A DNA stretch of 27,822 bases from Streptomyces sp. NRRL WC-3618 (GTDB lineage Bacteria > Actinomycetota > Actinomycetes > Streptomycetales > Streptomycetaceae), in the NCBI RefSeq assembly GCF_001280005.1, contig NZ_LGDW01000004.1, forward strand, positions 1-27,822. Direction: 5' to 3'. A program made the position numbers and the translations under genes. The notes under the pieces are model-generated. The model saw only the letters and a program-made list of their open reading frames with translations. It did no database searches and had not been told where the DNA came from. Of this stretch, positions 21,760-27,822 are shown in pieces. Within the stretch, counting starts at the first letter, position 1; each line of letters begins with the position of its first letter.

Positions 21760-23081
21760 CGGATCCTCCTGGCGGATGGTTCGACAGTCCGGGGTTCGGC
21801 GGTGCGTGGTTCGTTGGGTGGCGTGGCATCGGCGAGGATCACGTCACCGGCCTTCTCGCTGATCATGTGGCGGTCGGGTGGCGTGCCGGGCCCGGGCGCA
21901 TGGAAGGAGCAGCCCCTCAGGATCGGGAACTCCCGGGCCGTCTCGCTGACCACGCCGACCTCGTAGCGGTCCTGGAGGCTCCGGCCGACACCCTGCCGGT
22001 CGACGCGCACCGTAGTGCCGTGCCGCTCCAGCTCATCGCGCGGGCCGATCCCCGACAGCATCAGCAGCTGCGGGGGGTTGAAGGCACCGGCGGCCAGGAT
22101 CACCTCCCGCCGGGCCAGCACCAGCTGCGACGGCGGGAGTCCGGCGTCCCCGTCGGCCGTGGGCTCGGCCCGGCAGGTGTGCTCGCGGGCGAGGTACTCG
22201 ACGCCGACCGCCGCCTGGTTCTCGTCCAGCACCACTCGGTTCACCAGCACGTGCGGCCGAACGACGAGCCGGTCGGGGTGTTGCTCCCGCAGTACGGCGC
22301 TGCGCCGCCCGTCGGCCGTGGTGGACATGGGGATCTGCCACAGGCCTTCGAGGGCGTCGGTCTGCACCCGCCAGTCGTTGAGGTCGACCAACGCGCCCAG
22401 GCCCTCCAGGGGCGACAGCGGCCGGCCGAGGAAATCGGCGAGCTCGCCCTCCGCCGCGTTGAGTACGACTTTCAGCAGCTGCTTGTCCTGGGTGATCAGC
22501 CCGGGGTCGGCGAGCCGTGTGGGCAGCCAGCCGTCGAAGCCGTGACGTGACCTGTTGACGTACCGCCTTGAGACGAAGGGCAGCGCCCGCAGCTGTGCGG
22601 CCAGCAGACGGTTGGACGGCAGTGTCCTGGGGCGCGGACGGTATTCACAGCGCTCCAGCCGTTCGACGTAGCCGCGCATCGACGCGCTGTCCCAGGAGCA
22701 GTCGTCGCTGGTCTCCCTGGCGATCCGGTCCCAGTCCGCGTCGTACGGGTAGAGGGTGATCAGCGCGTGGTGGGCGGTGCAGCCGCCGATCGCCCCGGCC
22801 CGCGGATAGAGGATTCTCTTGCCGGGGACGGCCTTGGTGGCACGCCTGTGCTGTTCCTCGTCCGCGTAGTGGCGCACGAAGTAGTCCCAGCGCCGTACGG
22901 GGTCTTCGCTGGCGTCGGGGTGGAAGGCGGGCACGAGGTAGTTGTCGTTGTCCTGTTCGCCGCCCGCGTCGAGGAGCAGGACCCGCGTGTCGGCCTCGGC
23001 GAGACGGGCGGCGAGCGGGCCGCCGCCGGCCCCCGCCCCCACGACGACATGGTCGAACCCTCCCGTGGTGGTCGTCATCAC
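21756..23081 (-). CDS. GMC-type flavin oxidoreductase lacking its C-terminal domain
   Basis: A 441-residue protein with the FAD-binding half of glucose-methanol-choline oxidoreductases. VVVGAGAGGGPLAARL (12-27) is the dinucleotide loop, VLLLDAGGE (34-42) binds the ribose, YPRAGAIGGCTAHHALI is the FAD-covering signature and GAFNPPQLLMLSGIGP the second GMC signature. After GVGRSLQDRYEVGVVSE similarity soon ends; the substrate domain with the catalytic His/Asn (usually HPxGTxRMG) is missing, and the tail contains a small repeat, EPRTAEPRTVEP. Full members are 500-650 residues. Its start and stop overlap neighbours as ATGA, so the truncated reading frame is still embedded in the operon. It can perhaps bind FAD but should not oxidise alcohols in the usual way. 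Confidence 0.82.
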   Translation of the reverse strand: MMTTTTGGFDHVVVGAGAGGGPLAARLAEADTRVLLLDAGGEQDNDNYLVPAFHPDASEDPVRRWDYFVRHYADEEQHRRATKAVPGKRILYPRAGAIGGCTAHHALITLYPYDADWDRIARETSDDCSWDSASMRGYVERLERCEYRPRPRTLPSNRLLAAQLRALPFVSRRYVNRSRHGFDGWLPTRLADPGLITQDKQLLKVVLNAAEGELADFLGRPLSPLEGLGALVDLNDWRVQTDALEGLWQIPMSTTADGRRSAVLREQHPDRLVVRPHVLVNRVVLDENQAAVGVEYLAREHTCRAEPTADGDAGLPPSQLVLARREVILAAGAFNPPQLLMLSGIGPRDELERHGTTVRVDRQGVGRSLQDRYEVGVVSETAREFPILRGCSFHAPGPGTPPDRHMISEKAGDVILADATPPNEPRTAEPRTVEPSARRIR

Positions 23082-23476
23082 GTCTTTTCCCGGTCGCCGG
23101 TCAGGGCACTGACGGCCAGCGCGGTGTTACGGCGGAGATCAGGGTGGTCAGGACGGCGGTGCGGGGCGGCAGATGGCCGCGCGGTCCGAGGGTCGCCCGC
23201 GGTCACCGTGTCGCCGCCGTGAATGAGTACGCCCTCCCGCAGGTCCTCCGTGAGGCGCTCGCCGCGGTTGGTGAGCAGGTCGAGACCGAGCAGGACGGTG
23301 CGGATGCCGAAGAGCCGGAAGGCGTAGATGGCGGCGGGGTCAGGCTCGGAGTCCCGGTCGAGTCTGTTGATGAGGAGCGTGGGTGCGAGCAGGCCGACGG
23401 CCCCGTTGAAGAGCCGGATCCCGGCCAACCCGAGAACCGCCGCCGACCGCCTGCCGGCAATTCGCTTTCCTGTCAT
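23078..23476 (-). CDS. Small hydrophobic protein of the alpha-dioxygenase operon, unknown function
   Basis: A 132-residue protein, first in the operon. Residues about 10-30 (AAVLGLAGIRLFNGAVGLLAP) and 55-70 (RLFGIRTVLLGLDLL) are hydrophobic and may be membrane-embedded; VLIHGGDTVTA follows. The C-terminal 30 residues (RPSAAPHRRPDHPDL) are low-complexity and proline/arginine-rich. The pattern (two short membrane segments, then HxxDT) is one I associate with unnamed actinomycete membrane proteins. GGGAGG lies 5 nt before the ATG, the best ribosome site in the operon. The stop overlaps the GMC start. It may anchor or assist the enzymes at the membrane; this is inference. Confidence 0.7.
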   Translation of the reverse strand: MTGKRIAGRRSAAVLGLAGIRLFNGAVGLLAPTLLINRLDRDSEPDPAAIYAFRLFGIRTVLLGLDLLTNRGERLTEDLREGVLIHGGDTVTAGDPRTARPSAAPHRRPDHPDLRRNTALAVSALTGDREKT

Positions 23477-23786
23477 GGTGTCCTCCCTGAAAGAGACCCG
23501 CAGGACGGCGCAGACCACCCAGGTAGTTGTCCCTGCCGAACGCCCTTCCGATCCCGGCTGTCAGGGAGAACCACCCGCTCGGCCCTGAGAACGGTGACGC
23601 GAAGTGATCTCGCTACGGATGGTCTGCTCGGGTGGCCCTTTCCCCGGGTGATCAGAGCCGGCCGAGCAGACGCGCGGCTGCTCGCGCGGTACGCGGCATC
23701 GCGGGACCGGTGGAGGCTGTTGAGCGGGCGGCATACGTCCGTGGTCACGCCGCGAGCCGCGCGGCGGCCATCGTGAGGAGAACTTC
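23477..23786. other. Divergent intergenic region, 310 nt
   Basis: It separates the leftward alpha-dioxygenase operon from the rightward genes and must hold both promoters. No clear -35/-10 pair could be picked. GCGCGGCTGCTCGCGCGG-type inverted GC sequence is present near 23670, not obviously functional. No gene supported. Confidence 0.3.
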
Positions 23787-24038
23787 ATGCCGTACCTGAT
23801 CCCGTACCGCACACCGCTGACGCCCGAGCAGGCCGAGCGCGGCTTCGATCACCTCCTGGCGCTCCAGATGGGCGGCAGCGCCTCTGTCGCCAGGCGGGCG
23901 GGAGTCGACCCGGAGCTGGCGTTCATCCTGCCGCGGCCAGCGGTCCCGGTAGCGCCGCCCGCCAGCACCTCCGCACGGTCCAACCCTCCTCTCCGAAAGG
24001 GCTCGTCATGCGTGTTCCAGCACTGCGCCGTCTGCTGA
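23787..24038 (+). CDS. Small hypothetical protein, 83 aa
   Basis: Not recognised. GAGGAG 6 nt before the ATG is one of the strongest ribosome sites in the window, and the first 50 codons look coding (PYLIPYRTPLTPEQAERGFDHLLALQMGG). From about residue 50 (PVAPPASTSARSNPP) the character is lost and the frame ends within the next gene, overlapping it by 31 nt. The true gene may be shorter by a frameshift near 23940. Its position suggests it was made with the hydrolase. Confidence 0.4.
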   Translation: MPYLIPYRTPLTPEQAERGFDHLLALQMGGSASVARRAGVDPELAFILPRPAVPVAPPASTSARSNPPLRKGSSCVFQHCAVC

Positions 24039-24406
24039 CGGCACTGGCCGCCGCCGTTCTCATCGTCACCGGCGCGGTCTCCGCCCAGGCGACCTCCCAC
24101 AAAGCCGTGCAGCCCGAGAAGCGGCCCAAGCCGACCGTCGTGCTCGTACACGGAGCGTTCGCCGACGCCTCCGGCTTCAACGACACCATCGCGCTGCTGC
24201 AGAAGGCCGGCTTCCCGGTCATCGCGCCCGCCAACCCGCTGCGGGACACGGCGGGCGACGCGGCCTACATCTCCAGCGTGGTGGACACCATCCCCGGCCC
24301 GGTCATCCTGGCGGCCCACTCCTACGGCGGCGTGGTCATCACCAACGCCGCCCGCGGCCACGCCAATGTCAAGGCCCTGGTGTACACGCGATCAACCGGT
24401 TGGTGA
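24008..24406 (+). pseudogene. Secreted alpha/beta hydrolase truncated after the nucleophile
   Basis: A 132-residue stump of an exported alpha/beta hydrolase. A Sec signal peptide (about 1-28, SAQA cleavage) is followed by VVLVHGAFADASGFN with the oxyanion HGAF (48-51), VIAPANPLRDTAGDAAY, and the nucleophile elbow AHSYGG with S105. Right after NVKALVY (121-126) homology stops and six foreign residues lead to TGA. The catalytic Asp and His, which lie in the missing half, are absent; intact relatives have 250-290 residues. GAAAGGG precedes the ATG. The break falls about 120 nt before a tRNA-like gene, a common place for integration or deletion. It could still be exported as a fragment but not be active. 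Confidence 0.75.
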
Positions 24407-24489
24407 GCCACGGTGCCAGACCCGAGAGGGCGTCGCACGCCGGACCAGGGACATCGCAGCCGCCCAGATTCGCACGCCGGACAACGGGT

Positions 24490-24520
24490 AGGGCCCGTCC
24501 GCTGTACGCGGACGGGCCCT
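24490..24520 (-). terminator. Perfect 13-bp hairpin after the tRNA-Gly-like gene
   Basis: AGGGCCCGTCCGC and its exact complement surround a 5-nt loop. The hairpin begins 7 nt past the 3' end of the tRNA-like gene on the minus strand. It is built like the terminator after tRNA-fMet (both carry GTAGGGCCC at the left foot). No T-run follows. Confidence 0.6.
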
Positions 24521-24527
24521 GTGATCG

Positions 24528-24597
24528 AGCGCCGGGCAGGCCTTGCACCTGCATTTCCCCGCAGGAAGCGGGGCGTCTTTCCTTGGACCACCAACGC
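24528..24597 (-). tRNA. Unusual tRNA-Gly(UCC)-like gene
   Basis: Seventy nt fold into a full cloverleaf by hand. The acceptor GCGTTGG/CCGGCGC has 7 pairs including two G-U. The D arm GTC/GAC has a minimal loop with A14, G18G19 and A21. The anticodon stem CCCCG/CGGGG holds loop CTTCCTG, giving U33 and anticodon UCC. The T stem GCAGG/CCTGC holds loop TGCAAGG. U8, C56, A58 and a 15-48 A-U pair are present. Glycine identity fits: G1-C72, C2-G71, G3-C70, C35, C36 and discriminator U73. Odd: G instead of U at 55, U at 37 instead of a purine, and no encoded CCA. A perfect hairpin follows. It could be a non-standard glycine tRNA, for example for cell-wall synthesis, or a tRNA pseudogene. Confidence 0.55.
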
Positions 24598-24977
24598 GTA
24601 ACCAGCCACCTCGAGTTGCGGCGACCAGCTCAAGATCAAGTTTAGCGCATACGGTCAGCGCTTTTCCCCGCGGGAAGGCCCTGAACCAGCCCGGCGTCGG
24701 CCGGCGCTGTGCCTGCCACGTCGTGCGCGAGGCGAGCACCTACCGCACGAGCGGGAACCGGACCGAGCCGGTGCCGGCTCCGTCAGAGGAGCGCTCGGAG
24801 GGGTGATCAGGGGTGTTTGGGGCCGGCGCGATCGCGAGTCCGGCGATGGACCCGTCGACCTGCCGGCTTCTTCGGACCATAGATCACCGAAACGAGCGGG
24901 CGTCGGCCCGGCGGTTGCCGACCACTGAGGCGTGGTGGCAAAAGCTGGGGCCGTTCGGTGGAGGCGCCGACAACGGC
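24598..24977. other. 380 nt without a gene
   Basis: Lies between the tRNA-Gly-like gene and the tRNA-fMet terminator. It should contain the promoter of the tRNA-like gene (minus strand); TTGATC and TTGAGC near 24625-24640 are possible -35 sequences but no good -10 pairs with them. No protein-coding signal is supported. Confidence 0.3.
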
Positions 24978-25011
24978 GTAGGGCCCGGATCCACACGGAT
25001 CCGGGCCCTAC
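24978..25011 (-). terminator. Perfect 15-bp hairpin after tRNA-fMet
   Basis: GTAGGGCCCGGATCC (24978-24992) and its exact complement (24997-25011) surround ACAC. It starts 9 nt past the tRNA 3' end in the direction of transcription. A very stable intrinsic terminator without T-tract. Confidence 0.75.
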
Positions 25012-25020
25012 AGAACGCAG

Positions 25021-25094
25021 TAGCGGGGACAGGATTTGAACCTGCGACCTCTGGGTTATGAGCCCAGCGAGCTACCGAGCTGCTCCACCCCGCG
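25021..25094 (-). tRNA. Initiator tRNA-fMet (anticodon CAU)
   Basis: Seventy-four nt, beginning CGCGGGGTGGAGCAGC. It has the initiator hallmarks: an unpaired C1-U72 at the acceptor end and three G-C pairs (GGG/CCC) next to the anticodon loop CTCATAA in the anticodon stem. The anticodon is CAT, the T loop is TTCAAAT, and A73 is the last encoded base with no CCA encoded. Such tRNAs start translation with formyl-methionine. TACGGT (minus strand, 25107-25112) is a possible -10 box about 12 nt upstream. A 15-bp hairpin lies immediately downstream. Confidence 0.93.
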
Positions 25095-25369
25095 TCGGTG
25101 ATCCCTACCGTACGCCATCACAGCGGAGCGGGGAGACCACCTCCGCCTGATCGCGCACCGGTCAGGAGGCTCTTTGAGGCGGCGCAATGACCGCGGGAAA
25201 CGTCGGCCACGACGGTCGCGCGGATCCGGCAGGCCCCCTGCACCCAGCTGAGTTGCCAGCGCCACGCCGGTGCCATCAGCCCGGGTGATCGGTATGTACG
25301 GGACAAGGTGGCGCGGGAATGGGGACACGCCGACCAGGCTGCCTCGACGGCCAGACCACATTCGTCCCT

Positions 25370-25375
25370 TACCCT
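25370..25375 (+). promoter_or_regulatory. -10 element of a probable leaderless transcript (YceI gene)
   Basis: TACCCT ends exactly 7 nt before the GTG at 25383, with no ribosome site in between. Same geometry as for the pirin and second kinase genes. The -35 is not clear. The 275 nt back to tRNA-fMet show no gene. Confidence 0.4.
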
Positions 25376-25382
25376 CGGCGCC

Positions 25383-25955
25383 GTGGCACTGACAGACGGA
25401 ACGTATCGGCTCGGGCCCTCGAACGCCCGCCTCCTGATCAAGACAGGCCGTACCGGACTGGGGCGCAGAGCGGGGCACGACCTCACGATCGAGGCCGCCC
25501 GATGGTCCGGGAAGGCGGTGTTGGCCGTAGGCGACCCGGACAACGCGTCGGTGAGTGTGACGGTCGAGACGGGCTCGTTGAAGGTCCGTGAGGGAACGGG
25601 TGGGCTGAAGGCGCTCACCGATGCCGACCGAGCCGAGATCGAACGGACGCTGGCGAAGCGGGATCTGCTGCACACCACGGAACACCCCACGATCACCTTC
25701 CGTTCCACCCGTGTCGCGGGAACGCCGCAGTCCTTCGAGATCACCGGCGACCTCACCATCAAGGGTCGGACCCACCCGGTCACGGTGCACGGGCAGGGAA
25801 ACGGGGAGCGGCTGTTGCGCGGCTGGGCGACCGTCACGCAGTCCACCTGGGGAATCAAGCCGTACACCGCATTCCTGGGAGCGCTGCGGCTGGCCGACGA
25901 GGTCCGAATGGAGTTCGAGGTGACCCGGCTCGAACCGGCAGACGCGCCCGGGTAG
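25383..25955 (+). CDS. YceI-family lipid-binding lipocalin-like protein
   Basis: A 190-residue YceI-domain protein without a signal peptide. The family pattern is complete: DGTYRLGPSNARLLIKTGRTGLGRRAGHDLTIE at the N-terminus (the H of GHDL is conserved), SVSVTVETGSLKV, KRDLLHTTEHPTITFRSTRV in the centre (the LxxxxHPTITFxS motif), FEITGDLTIKGRTHPVTV and the tail FLGALRLADEVRMEFEV. YceI domains are beta-barrels that bind polyisoprenoids or fatty-acid amides. Being cytoplasmic, it probably holds a lipid intermediate inside the cell. The GTG start follows a leaderless-type -10; the open frame upstream to 25308 is not protein-like. It is a single-gene unit, near but not coupled to the lipid-oxidising operon. 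Confidence 0.85.
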   Translation: MALTDGTYRLGPSNARLLIKTGRTGLGRRAGHDLTIEAARWSGKAVLAVGDPDNASVSVTVETGSLKVREGTGGLKALTDADRAEIERTLAKRDLLHTTEHPTITFRSTRVAGTPQSFEITGDLTIKGRTHPVTVHGQGNGERLLRGWATVTQSTWGIKPYTAFLGALRLADEVRMEFEVTRLEPADAPG

Positions 25956-26497
25956 CTGCCCGGCTCGCTGCCGCGGTCGGAACAGGTGTACAGCCGCCGA
26001 GCGTGGAGGCATGGGTGAACGGCGAAGGTGGTGTGTCGCAGCCGGCAATGCCGCATTGCTCACGTTCTCGCCGGCGCCGGCAGCGACGGACGTGCGGGTC
26101 GTCACCCGAAAGCGCGTAGCAGCCCCCCGCCTTCACGGCAATCACCGGCGAGCCGGAAACGGCACCGCACCCCACCAGACCCCCGGAACCCGGCAGACGC
26201 TCTACCGGAGGCTGCCGTGGTCGGCCGAACCGCTGGAGGGTGGGCCAGTCGCGACAACGCCTGGCGGAAGTCGTCCCGCCCCGCCCCCGGGCTGAGACCC
26301 CAGGACGCGGCGGAGGTCGCCCAGTCTTCAGGCAGCACTCCATTTGGCACAACCGTCAGGGCGTGTCGCTGGAGTAGTAGAAGCGGCACGTCACTCCGGG
26401 ACCGGGCGGGCGTGGCTCGCCGGGGTGCGGGTCGTACAGGGCGGCAGACGCTTGCCTTCTTCAACAGCGGCCCGAGTGACCCGTCAGGGCTGACCGC
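25956..26497. other. Long stretch without an intact gene; small element-like remnants
   Basis: A weak hairpin (CCGGG/CCCGG, 25948-25963) follows the YceI stop. On the minus strand 26440-26356 reads LYDPHPGEPRPPGP...SSDTP and stop, the same kind of ending as the small element gene at 18104-18382 (LYDPRPGDPARWDW...GDSP). WRKSSRPA near 26260 (plus) recalls the start of DUF397 proteins but the following residues do not fit. Nothing else is supported. Confidence 0.35.
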
Positions 26498-27100
26498 TCA
26501 GTTCGCCGGTTCGACCTGTTGGTCGACCTGGCAGTAGTCGACCGACGCCAGGAAACGCTCATCGAGCTTCACCTCGGTGTTCACCTTGCCCTTCGCCGGC
26601 ACGGCGACCATGACGGACTGGGTCCTGATGAGCAAAGTGCCCGCGGCGTCGTAGAAGGTGACCCAGGCCCGGAAGTCGGCCCTGCGCTTGTTCGGGTTCG
26701 CGATCTCGACCGTCGCGTACGGGGTGGACGCGCTCGCACAGCTGACCAGCTTCGCCGTGCCGGCCTTCAGCGCCGTGCCGGAACCCGTGCTGGAGGAGGT
26801 GGGCGTTGGGCGATGGCCGGGGCGCCGGGTGTAACCGCTCCCGCCGCCGCTGATGCTGCCACTGCCGTACGTGGAGTCGTCGTCAGCGGAACGGGACGAG
26901 CCCGACGAACCGCTCCCCGAAGTCGATCCCGAACTCGTCGACGAACCGCCGTGGTTCTGGCTGGAGCTGCTGCAACCCCCACCACCGCTGCCACTGCTGC
27001 TTCTGCCGTGGCCGTGCCGCCCCGACGAGAAACCCGTCATGGCGAGTACGACCAGAGCCAGTACCGCCGTGAGCTTGAGTGTGCTCCCCCGAGAATCCAT
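26498..27100 (-). CDS. Secreted Ser/Gly-rich protein with C-terminal beta-domain
   Basis: A 200-residue exported protein. The N-terminus is a signal peptide (KLTAVLALVVLAMTGFSSG; no lipobox Cys). Residues about 28-108 are a low-complexity linker of Ser, Gly, Asp and Thr (GSGGGGCSSSSQNHGGSS). The last 90 residues form a compact strand-rich domain, from AKLVSCASASTPYATVEIANPN to the end, with FRAWVTFYDAAGTLLIRTQSVMVAVPAKGK and two Cys (SCAS, DYCQ) that may pair; it resembles FxLYD-type domains of the cell surface. The ATG comes 6 nt after TAGAGT (27107-27112, minus), so it is probably leaderless. Function unknown; a surface-spaced protein in the cell envelope is the best reading. Confidence 0.75.
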   Translation of the reverse strand: MDSRGSTLKLTAVLALVVLAMTGFSSGRHGHGRSSSGSGGGGCSSSSQNHGGSSTSSGSTSGSGSSGSSRSADDDSTYGSGSISGGGSGYTRRPGHRPTPTSSSTGSGTALKAGTAKLVSCASASTPYATVEIANPNKRRADFRAWVTFYDAAGTLLIRTQSVMVAVPAKGKVNTEVKLDERFLASVDYCQVDQQVEPAN

Positions 27101-27109
27101 ACGATCACT

Positions 27110-27250
27110 CTAGTCGGGGGCCCAGCTCGCCTTCAGCGCCGGACGACCGCCGCGCCACGTCTTCATCAGGCCCACCGCGCGCTCGGACAGCCACACCGCC
27201 GCCTTACCGCTGTCGTCGGAACCGGAGCCGAAGAGGCGGGGAGTCAACTG
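27110..27250 (-). pseudogene. Possible C-terminal fragment of an unknown protein
   Basis: The minus-strand frame ends RLFGSGSDDSGKAAVWLSERA...MKTWRGGRPALKASWAPD at a stop at 27110. It looks like a genuine protein end, but upstream of about 27250 coding character disappears. I do not recognise the family. It abuts the promoter of the Ser/Gly-rich gene. Confidence 0.3.
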
Positions 27251-27450
27251 GGCCTGGAGGCCGACCGGGTAGCGGCAGCCACGGCCCAGCAGTCCGGACC
27301 GGACGCGGCGGAGGGCATCACCCGCACCGTCATCAGCTTCGCCAAAGAGATCTCCACCGAGGGACCGCAAGGTCGTCGTCGACGTCCCGCACCTGATGAA
27401 CACCGTCGCCTTGAGTCAGACGATGGAGACCAACATCCGGCGCCTTTGCC
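27251..27450 (+). pseudogene. Possible plus-strand coding remnant, frameshifted
   Basis: One frame gives DRVAAATAQQSGPDAAEGITRTVISFAKEIS and, after a shift near 27368, another gives RKVVVDVPHLMNTVALSQTMETN. The joined text looks protein-like with good codon use but has no start and no recognised family. Beyond 27450 nothing is supported. Confidence 0.3.
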
Positions 27451-27552
27451 CTCGGCCTGAAGACGGCAACGGACCAGCGTGCCTTCGCACCACCCCTGCC
27501 ACCCCCGACCGAGCAGACAGCGTGACTGGCTGATCGTCACGGACGACACAAG

Positions 27553-27740
27553 CATCACCGGAGCACTTCGTGGCTCCGGGCAGTGGCCATCACCCTGCGG
27601 AAGAGGAGCGCGGCGAGCAAAGCGGCCAGGACCAGGAGTCCGCTCATCCACAGCGGCCCGCGGCCGCCAACGGTGTCGAGGGCGGTCGCGGGTACGACCC
27701 GCCGGGCCCGGATCGGTCCGCGATATTACCGAATCGGGGC
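27553..27740 (-). other. Single membrane-segment ORF or fragment
   Basis: A minus-strand frame, open from about 27726, ends MSGLLVLAALLAALLFRRVMATARSHEVLR. The hydrophobic run then basic tail is typical of a C-terminal membrane anchor or a tiny membrane protein. No upstream start except that ATG (27645) and no ribosome site. TAATAT lies at 27723-27728 on the minus strand, a good -10 box. It is left undecided whether this is a 30-residue gene or debris. Confidence 0.3.
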
Positions 27741-27817
27741 GTTTCGGGTCTTAGCGTGGTCGGTGAGGCGTTCGGGGGCCACGGACGGGCGCCGGTGTCC
27801 GACAGGGAGAGACGCGA

Positions 27818-27822
27818 ATGAT
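27818..27822 (+). CDS. Start of a gene leaving the right edge
   Basis: AGGGAGAG lies 6 nt ahead of an ATG at 27818. TAGCGT (27752-27757) is a possible -10 box. Only the first codon is inside the window, so no identity can be given. Confidence 0.4.

Noticed and set aside
20365..21966. 533-codon plus-strand open frame
   Set aside because: Antisense of the alpha-dioxygenase-like gene.
26230..26300. WRKSSRPA as a DUF397 protein start
   Set aside because: Only eight residues agree; the cysteine and valine pattern that should follow is absent.

Overview
The window is very GC-rich (third codon positions almost all G or C), with purine-rich Shine-Dalgarno sequences, frequent GTG starts, Tat-exported proteins and several likely leaderless genes. 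This is chromosomal DNA of an actinomycete, most likely a Streptomyces. It is a patchwork: intact metabolic and regulatory operons alternate with stretches of decayed genes and mobile-element debris.

Left part (1-10056): a two-component system whose response regulator runs off the left edge (1-1566); a Tat-exported solute-binding protein without a permease beside it; an FMN-dependent lactate 2-monooxygenase-like enzyme; a TetR regulator; and, divergent from it, a translationally coupled operon of SMP-30/lactonase-like protein, SDR, PLP-fold amino-acid deaminase/aldolase-like protein and second SDR (4996-8985). A 47-bp near-perfect palindrome lies between the TetR gene and the operon, and a 28-bp palindrome precedes the binding-protein gene. 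The genes look like one substrate-inducible uptake and oxidation locus for a hydroxy-acid, sugar-lactone or amino-acid-type compound; the substrate is not evident. A pirin gene follows.

Middle part (10057-18900): a graveyard. It holds a decayed CHAT-protein gene abutting an IS6-family element with a twice-frameshifted transposase, an intact NTF2-like gene, an intact Tat-exported VanY-type peptidase, the tail of a FAD monooxygenase with a second IS-like end, an intact NarL-type two-component system, a hypothetical gene, a remnant of a MobF/TrwC relaxase, a secreted ricin-B-like lectin and small genes of the kind carried by actinomycete integrative elements. It reads as the scar of one or more integrative elements and IS insertions.

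Right part (18924-27822): a four-gene minus-strand operon with overlapping stop/start codons encoding a small membrane protein, a GMC oxidoreductase lacking its C-terminal domain, a protein strikingly like plant fatty-acid alpha-dioxygenase, and a patatin-like lipid acyl hydrolase. This is the most interesting system: a plausible bacterial oxylipin pathway (lipase releases fatty acid, dioxygenase makes the 2-hydroperoxide, a flavoenzyme processes products). However, the dioxygenase has Arg where the distal haem His is expected and the GMC protein is truncated, so it is either diverged or decaying. Beyond it lie a truncated alpha/beta hydrolase, an unusual tRNA-Gly(UCC)-like gene with its own terminator, initiator tRNA-fMet with a strong terminator, a YceI-family gene, a Ser/Gly-rich secreted protein and the first codon of a gene leaving the right edge.

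Protein families and homologous positions are from recognition of motifs; no database search was run.
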